6,212 nt of DNA from Lachnospiraceae bacterium UBA1251 (GTDB lineage Bacteria; Bacillota; Clostridia; Lachnospirales; Lachnospiraceae). This document shows, in pieces, positions 1-5,100 of this stretch. The position numbers were made by a program, and so were the translations under genes. The notes under the pieces are model-generated. The model was not told the origin of the DNA and did not search any database. It saw only the letters and a list, made by a program, of their open reading frames with translations. Every line of letters begins with the position of its first letter. Position 1 is the first letter of the stretch. The stretch is from assembly GCA_002308255.1 (NCBI GenBank), contig DBVZ01000075.1:7405-13616 (forward strand), given 5' to 3'.

Positions 1-60
1 CCCGGAAAAGCAGTCCCGTGCCGGAAAAATACAGTTGAAAGGAAGAAACGTTCAGAATGA
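1..60 (+). CDS. Possible 3' end of an upstream gene (partial)
   Basis: Reading from base 1, this frame stays open for 19 codons and ends at TGA 58-60. It would encode a charged, basic tail (PGKAVPCRKNTVERKKRSE). Its stop codon overlaps the ATG of the next gene in the arrangement ATGA, a common sign of translational coupling in bacterial operons. If real, it could be the end of an ECF ATPase, a binding lipoprotein or any other operon member; the tail carries no recognisable motif. A 60-base open frame occurs easily by chance and another frame is also open here, so the overlap is the main support. Confidence 0.3.
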   Translation, partial: PGKAVPCRKNTVERKKRSE

Positions 61-752
61 AGAAGAAGTCAACGATCGCATTGTTCCTGGTCGCGTTTAT
101 CGCGGTCCCGATCACGCTGTATGTTTCCCTGAAGCTGCCGGGCCGGTCGTATTATCTGATGAGCGCCGCGGTGGCGCTGGAGATCCTGATCCCCTTCTTC
201 CTTTCGTTTGAAGGCAGGAAGCCGCAGGCGAGGGAGCTGGTGACCGTCGCTGTGATGGCGGCGATCGTCACGATCGCCCGCGTGGCCGTGCCGCTTCCGA
301 GTTTTAAACCGACCTATGCCATGATCCTGCTCTCCGGGATCGCGCTGGGTCCCGAAACGGGCTTTCTGGTCGGGGCGATCGGCGCGCTGGGCAGCGACTT
401 TTTCTACGGCCAGGGGCCGTTCACGCCCTGGCAGATGATGGCATACGGCATGATGGGCCTGCTCGGCGGACTGGCCTATAAGCTTCACTTATTGCAGAGA
501 AAACGGATCCCGATGACGATCTTCTGCTTTGTCGTGACAGTTGCGATCGTCGGACCGATCCTGGACTTCAGCACGGTCTTCCTGACCGTCCCGTTTCTCG
601 CGAAAGAGACGATCCTGCCGATCCTGGCCTCCGGCCTGCCGGTCAACCTGCTGCAGGCGACCTGCAGTTCGATCACGGTTCTGCTGTTCGGCGAGGTGAT
701 CCTGGAGAAGCTGGATCGCGTCAAGCAGCAGTACGGCATTCTGGAAAGCTAG
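57..752 (+). CDS. ECF transporter substrate-specific (S) component, cobalamin-type candidate
   Basis: This is an integral membrane protein of 231 residues that should bind a vitamin and deliver it through the shared ECF module (EcfT plus two EcfA ATPases). Hydrophobic segments lie at about 5-27, 33-51, 60-80, 86-112, 124-141, 152-179 and 184-214. The stretch around 93-138 (SGIALGPETGFLVGAIGALGSD, then FFYGQGPFTPWQMMAYG and MGLLGG) is typical of ECF S proteins. A65 and A69 form the small AxxxA pattern that S proteins use to contact EcfT. The start at 57 is preceded by AAGGAAG (39-45) with an 11-base spacer, and the frame is closed upstream by a TGA at 34-36. EcfT follows after 31 bases, so the two are probably co-transcribed. 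The general S-component call is firm. Cobalamin specificity (CbrT-like) is inferred from the riboswitch-controlled unit downstream and from overall resemblance; another vitamin is possible. The hydrophobic pair before residue 55 makes it slightly longer than minimal six-helix S proteins. Confidence 0.85.
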   Translation: MKKKSTIALFLVAFIAVPITLYVSLKLPGRSYYLMSAAVALEILIPFFLSFEGRKPQARELVTVAVMAAIVTIARVAVPLPSFKPTYAMILLSGIALGPETGFLVGAIGALGSDFFYGQGPFTPWQMMAYGMMGLLGGLAYKLHLLQRKRIPMTIFCFVVTVAIVGPILDFSTVFLTVPFLAKETILPILASGLPVNLLQATCSSITVLLFGEVILEKLDRVKQQYGILES

Positions 753-783
753 TTTTTTCTCAAATAGAGACAGGACCACACCT

Positions 784-1680
784 ATGGGATTTGAACAGAG
801 CCATCCGGCAGTCAATTTTCTCTATTTCGCGGCGGTGATCGCCGGCGCGCTTGTCTTCCGGCATCCGGTCTATCTGGGGATCGCTTTTTTCTGCGCGGTC
901 GTTTACTGCGTCAAAAGAAACAAAAGAAAAGCGGTCATATTTACGCTGATCCTGATCCCGCTGATCCTTTTGTTTGCCCTTTATTACAGCACCTATCACC
1001 ACTTCGGGATGACCGAGCTGCGGACCAATATCATCGGGAACCGCGTGACCCTGGAATCCATGGTCTACGGGCTGGTGCTGGGTGCGTCCATTGCGGCTTT
1101 TCTGATCTGGATGGGCTGCGTTTTTTCCGTTTTCACGACCGATAAAGTGGTCTATCTCTTCGGGAAGGTCAGCCCCAGGCTGAGCCTTTTCCTCGCGGTC
1201 CTTCTGCGCCTGATCCCGCGGATCAAAAAAGAGGCGTCGAAGATCAACGCGGCGCAAAGAGGGATCGGACGGGGGTGCGACCAGGGCAATTTTTTCCGGA
1301 GAGTGTTCAACTGGGTCCGAATCTTTTCCATGATGATCACCTGGACGATCCAGACGTTGACGTCCGGTTCGGATTCCATGCGCGCCAGGGGCAGTTCCCT
1401 TCGCGGCAGGACCGCCTTTTCCATTTACCGGTTCGACAACCGGGACAGAAGCTACGTGGTCGTCATGTTCACCTTTCTGACGGTCATTATTATGAGCGTG
1501 CTGCTGAAACAGACGGTCATGATCTACGATCCGCGTATCCTGTGGAACCGTCCGACCGGGCTTTCCTACGTCTTTTACATCGCTTACGCCCTGTTCTGCC
1601 TGATGCCGTTTTTCCTGGAAGTCTATACGGAATGGTCGTTTCAGAACGCGAGAAACAAGAGCTTCGGCAAATTGCAGTAA
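784..1680 (+). CDS. ecfT: ECF transporter transmembrane coupling protein EcfT
   Basis: This 298-residue membrane protein belongs to the EcfT/CbiQ family, which holds the S component and transmits ATPase motion to it. Hydrophobic segments lie at about 12-42, 50-68, 93-118, 131-144, 226-243 and 259-280. The diagnostic features are the two cytoplasmic coupling-helix motifs that dock into the ATPases: AQRG at 157-160 and MRARGSS at 199-205. Both conserved arginines (R159 and R202) are present, so it looks functional. Length is slightly above the usual 250-270 residues. The start ATG at 784 has only a modest AGGA (772-775) with an 8-base spacer. It lies 31 bases after the S-component gene. No EcfA ATPase gene follows; a GC-rich hairpin and a new promoter come next, so this is probably the last gene of its operon and the ATPases lie upstream or elsewhere. 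Confidence 0.9.
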   Translation: MGFEQSHPAVNFLYFAAVIAGALVFRHPVYLGIAFFCAVVYCVKRNKRKAVIFTLILIPLILLFALYYSTYHHFGMTELRTNIIGNRVTLESMVYGLVLGASIAAFLIWMGCVFSVFTTDKVVYLFGKVSPRLSLFLAVLLRLIPRIKKEASKINAAQRGIGRGCDQGNFFRRVFNWVRIFSMMITWTIQTLTSGSDSMRARGSSLRGRTAFSIYRFDNRDRSYVVVMFTFLTVIIMSVLLKQTVMIYDPRILWNRPTGLSYVFYIAYALFCLMPFFLEVYTEWSFQNARNKSFGKLQ

Positions 1681-1691
1681 GACGGCGGGAG

Positions 1692-1719
1692 CGGGCCGCC
1701 CGGGCAGGGCCCGATTGTT
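1692..1719 (+). terminator. Probable terminator after ecfT
   Basis: CGGGCC (1692-1697) can pair perfectly with GGCCCG (1708-1713), giving a six-base GC-only stem with a ten-base loop, 11 bases after the ecfT stop. It is followed by ATTGTT, a weak U-tract, so termination may be partial. The next promoter starts inside this tail at 1718, which supports a transcription-unit boundary here. Confidence 0.55.
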
Positions 1720-1746
1720 GACAGAAACCGTAAAAAAAGATATTAT
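1718..1746 (+). promoter_or_regulatory. Sigma-A type promoter driving the riboswitch and the large surface protein
   Basis: A perfect -35 box TTGACA (1718-1723) is followed by exactly 17 bases and a -10 box TATTAT (1741-1746), one mismatch from TATAAT. The spacer is A-rich (seven A at 1732-1738). Transcription would start near 1752-1755, about 15 bases before the first pairing strand of the riboswitch. This placement, between the ecfT hairpin and the aptamer, makes the call strong. Confidence 0.85.
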
Positions 1747-1767
1747 TTTACACGAATCGAATAGTGA

Positions 1768-1959
1768 TTTTTTCAGTGCCGAAAGGGTAAAAGGGAACCG
1801 GGTGAAAGTCCCGGGCGATCCGGTCACTGTGAGCAGCGGATCCGATGCGGATGCCATTGCAAAAAGGGGTAACAGGCGGCTGGTCCGAAGGGAATCAGAG
1901 TCTGTCGCGAGAAGGCGCAAAGGAGTGTAAGCTGTGAGCCAGGAAACCTGCTGAAAAAA
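1768..1959 (+). promoter_or_regulatory. Cobalamin (B12) riboswitch aptamer
   Basis: The conserved core is visible in order: AAGGGAA (1791-1797), hairpin CCGGG/CCCGG (1798-1802 with 1810-1814) holding GGTGAAAGTCC (1801-1811), CACTGT (1825-1830), and the B12 box AGCCAGGAAACCTGC (1937-1951). The ends close with a nine-base-pair P1 helix: TTTTTTCAG (1768-1776) with CTGAAAAAA (1951-1959). The middle, about 1831-1930, is the variable region of peripheral helices and is fairly long. This RNA binds adenosyl- or another cobalamin and normally lowers expression of the downstream gene when the vitamin is plentiful. It lies in the leader of the large surface protein, 147 bases before its ATG. The class (AdoCbl or MeCbl/aquocobalamin type) cannot be fixed by eye; the extended peripheral region favours the class I architecture. 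Confidence 0.93.
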
Positions 1960-1995
1960 GCGGAAAAGCTTCCGAAGAAAGCAGTTATCCGAAAA

Positions 1996-2060
1996 GGACG
2001 GGCGCGCCGCCCCGGCAGGCCCGCGGGTGTTTGATCACCGGTTTCGAAGAATGACCGTCT
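1996..2060 (+). promoter_or_regulatory. Riboswitch expression platform: candidate antiterminator and competing hairpin
   Basis: GGACGG (1996-2001) can pair with CCGTCT (2055-2060), which is the 5' arm of the downstream terminator; this would be an antiterminator. The same GGACGG overlaps the first arm of a very GC-rich hairpin: CGGGC (1999-2003) with GCCCG (2019-2023), capped inside by GCCG (2006-2009) with CGGC (2013-2016). The two structures exclude each other, so the hairpin would free the terminator and the long-range pairing would block it. A small hairpin CGGAA/TTCCG (1961-1965 with 1970-1974) directly follows P1. The pairings are seen in the sequence; the switching role is inferred. 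Confidence 0.5.
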
Positions 2061-2079
2061 CTTAAGGAGGCGGGTTTTT
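2054..2079 (+). terminator. Intrinsic terminator controlled by the cobalamin riboswitch
   Basis: CCGTCTC (2055-2061) pairs with GAGGCGG (2067-2073), seven base pairs including one G-U, closing a five-base loop TTAAG. G2074 and five T residues (2075-2079) follow. It lies between the aptamer and the ribosome binding site of the large gene, the expected place for premature termination when cobalamin is bound. Confidence 0.75.
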
Positions 2080-2086
2080 ATATCTT

Positions 2087-2092
2087 AAGGAG
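2087..2092 (+). promoter_or_regulatory. Ribosome binding site of the large surface protein
   Basis: AAGGAG ends 13 bases before the ATG at 2106, a somewhat long spacer. An identical nine-base CTTAAGGAG occurs 23 bases upstream (2061-2069), buried in the terminator hairpin. No better-placed start is seen: the next in-frame ATG (2136) lacks a good site and would remove the positively charged start of the signal peptide. Confidence 0.7.
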
Positions 2093-2105
2093 AAAGACGA
2101 TCTTT

Positions 2106-5100
2106 ATGAGAAGGAAAGTTTTCCATAATAGGATCATGACGCTGCTGATCTGTCTGGCCATGACAGTCTCTTTTGTCCTGCCGGCATTTGCGTCGGAAAC
2201 GGCAGCGGAACCGGGTGAACAGGTGGCAGAAGCAACGGTCTTTTCGGAACCGGCAGAAGAGGAGCCGCAGGCCGTCGTTACGGAAGAACCGGCGGCGGAA
2301 GCAGAGCCTGATATTCCGGAGACGATCCCGGAAGAAAGAAAAGAAGATCCGGCAGAGGAGCCGGAAGAGACGGAAACGGCACCGACGGAGGAGCCGCAGG
2401 CAGCTGTCACTGAGGAGACAGAAACCGCTGCGCCGGACAAAACTGCGACAGCACCGGATCAGACAAAGAAGGACGATCCGTCCGCAGTAGAGGAAAAGGA
2501 CCGGCAAACGGACAGCAAAAAGACCGAAACAGCCGATACCAAAGCGGAGAAAGACGATCCGTCCGCAAAAACCGCAAAAACACCGGCAGCGCAGGAAAAG
2601 ACCGGCCAGACAACGAAAGATGCTGCAGCAAAGGCCGAGGCGGAAAAGACTGCCGGATCGAAAGAGGAAAAAGAAGCAAGATCGCTGACGGCAAAGAGCA
2701 CCCTGGAGGAGAAGTTCCGGATCCGCAGTGCCAATGCCGCCGCAGTGGATAATTCCACGACCCTTTCGGACGGGGAATATACCGATTTTGAATGGCTCTG
2801 GGAAGGCGGAAGCGGAAAAGCCAGACTGACGCTGACGAAGATCGTCGTATCCGGCGGAAAAGCCACCGGGTATTTCACCGCGTCTTCCGACACGTTATCC
2901 CATGTCTATTATCTGGGCCATACCAGCGGCCAGGACGACGACCCTGTCTATTATGATCCGGCCACGGATACCTGCGGAGACGGCGTGAAAGCGATCACGG
3001 ATCAGAAGGTCTCCTTCCCGGTCTGTCTGAACAAAAAAACAGAAGTGGCGATGCGCTCCGTTGCCATGTCCGCGCCGCACTGGATCCAGTATGAATACAC
3101 CATCACGATCGATGATTCGGAAGAAGAACAGGTCACAGCGCTGACAGTCACCAATGATGTCAGCGGCCTGACCATCAGGTCCGCCGAGCTGGCAGTCGGA
3201 AAAAACTCCGGAAGGACCACTCTTCGGATGACCGCCGGCGATAAGACTTTTACAAAGCTGTTCCTCGGCACTGCTGCAGACGCGCAGAAAGACGGGGCAA
3301 AAACGCTCGATCTTTCCGATAAGAATGTTTTTTCCGTCAGCCCGTTCACGGCAAACGAAAAGACAGATGCATCTTTCTATTCCTCCTCCGATCAGATCTG
3401 GCACGACGCGTCCCTGACTGTGGATACGTCAGCCGGCACGCTGACCTTAAAGGAAGGGGAAAAAGCGGATTATTCAAAAGTGGAAGCCGCAAAGGCCAAA
3501 GTCCCGAAAGACCTGAGCATCTATCAGGAAGTCCGCGTAAAGACCCTGAAAGACGCGCTGGCCGATGTTGTGGAAGGCCTGTATGCCTCCGAGCAGGAAC
3601 GGGTGGACGCTTTTGCGGACGCGATCGAAAAAGCCATAGCGGCGCTTGAAAAAGAGAAACTGACGATCAAATTAAAGGCCGTTGACAAAGACACCGGCAA
3701 GAAGATCAGCAAGGCGACGTTTACGGTCACGAACGAAAAGGGCAAGACGGTAAAAGCCGATTCGGACGGCGTGTACAGCCTGGAAAACGGGACCTACACG
3801 ATCAAAGCGACCGCGAAGAACTATGAAGACGCGGTCCGGAAAAATTACACGCCGAAAGTGGAAGAGACCCTGACGCTGGAACTGGAGCCGAAGGAGATCA
3901 TTCCGAAGGGCACCATTATTTTCAAAGAGAACACAAAGGATCCTTCCAAGACGAACCTGTTCAATACGACCGGCATGTTCAAAGTGGTAAAGGGCACGCT
4001 GGTGAGCAAGAAGTCCAGGACCACGCTGACCATTTCCTTAAACGGCGAAGGCTACCACTATCTGTACAAGGGCACCTATGAAGAGGCGCTGGCCAACGGC
4101 CTGAACAAAAAGAACTGGATCAAGGGCAGCGTCAATTCGGACGGTAAGTGGGAGTTTGTCATTCCGCTGGGAGAATCCGAGACCTTTATCCCGGTCATTT
4201 CCATTTCCCAGTCGCGCCTTGAGAAAGTGGAAAAGGGCGAAGAGGAACTGGGCAACGCGTTCTATGCGCGGCAGCTCGTCCTGGATCTGAAGAAAAAGAC
4301 CCTGACCGCCGGAGATTACGACGCGGTCGTGGACATCACCGTCGTCAGCAAAACGGAGAAATTCAAGGCAAAAGAAAAGGGCAAAATGGAAGTGGTCGGC
4401 GGACCGAACTCCAACAATTATGCCTGCAAGCCCACAATCACCATGCAGGACAAACGGTTCAGCAAAGCCTTTGTCGGGACGGCCAAGAACGCTGCGAAAA
4501 AGGGATCGAAGCCGATCAAACTGAATAACGGGAAGTTCTCGTTTGAATTTGCGAATTCGTACGGCAGCGACGGCAAGAACGTCACGTTTGAAGATAAAAA
4601 ACCCATTGCCGTAGCCTTCTATGACACGAAGGAAAAGGAATGGGCGGACTATAAACTGACGATTGATAAAGCGGCTTCCACCGTAACGATCGAGGCGCTG
4701 AAGAAAGATGAAGAACCGCCCGAAGAGCCGGAAAAACCGGATCCGGAACAGAAGGATGACAGTGATAAGGGTACTTCTGCCGTTGACAGCGGGACCACGC
4801 TGGCGGACGGCGTCTATACCCCGAAGAGCTTCACGTTCTCCGGCGGGACCGGAAAAGTGATCATTTTGCTGGACAAGCTGGAGATCAAAGGCGGCCAGGC
4901 CTACGCGACGATCCGTTTTGCGAAACCCGATGGCGGAGCGGCCAGCGTAGACAGGCTGAGGGCCAACGGTCAGGAGCTCAGCGGCTCCAATGTCTTTACG
5001 ATCCCGGTGGAGCTGAATGCCAACAATAAGATCGTTGCCCGGACAACGGCCATGTCCGTGCCGCACTGGATCGAGTATTCCATCTTCATCGCAATGGATG

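Noticed and set aside
753..783. T-run (TTTTTTCT) after the S-component stop as a terminator
   Set aside because: No stable stem precedes it, and ecfT starts 31 bases later in what looks like the same operon.
1275..1721. Open frame of 148 codons on the + strand overlapping the end of ecfT
   Set aside because: Its Arg/His/Asp/Pro-rich translation is a frame shadow of ecfT, which has intact family motifs through this region.
760..1920. Long open frame of 386 codons on the - strand
   Set aside because: It lies antisense to ecfT and the riboswitch, its translation is rich in Arg, Asp, His and Gln without domains, and it reflects the GC-rich codon pattern of the real gene.
1715..1930. Open frame of 71 codons on the + strand between ecfT and the large gene
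   Set aside because: It begins inside the -35 region of the promoter, has no ribosome binding site, and covers the conserved core of the cobalamin riboswitch; the RNA explains the sequence.
1820..2041. Long-range pairing CCGGT (1820-1824) with ACCGG (2037-2041) as a riboswitch kissing contact
   Set aside because: Only five pairs, built on a short palindromic word that is common at this GC content; the position does not clearly match the known loop-loop contact.
4038..5066. Open frame of 342 codons on the - strand
   Set aside because: It is antisense to the beta-domain region of the large gene, shows no recognisable domain and no membrane or signal pattern, and the + strand reading has clear repeated domains.
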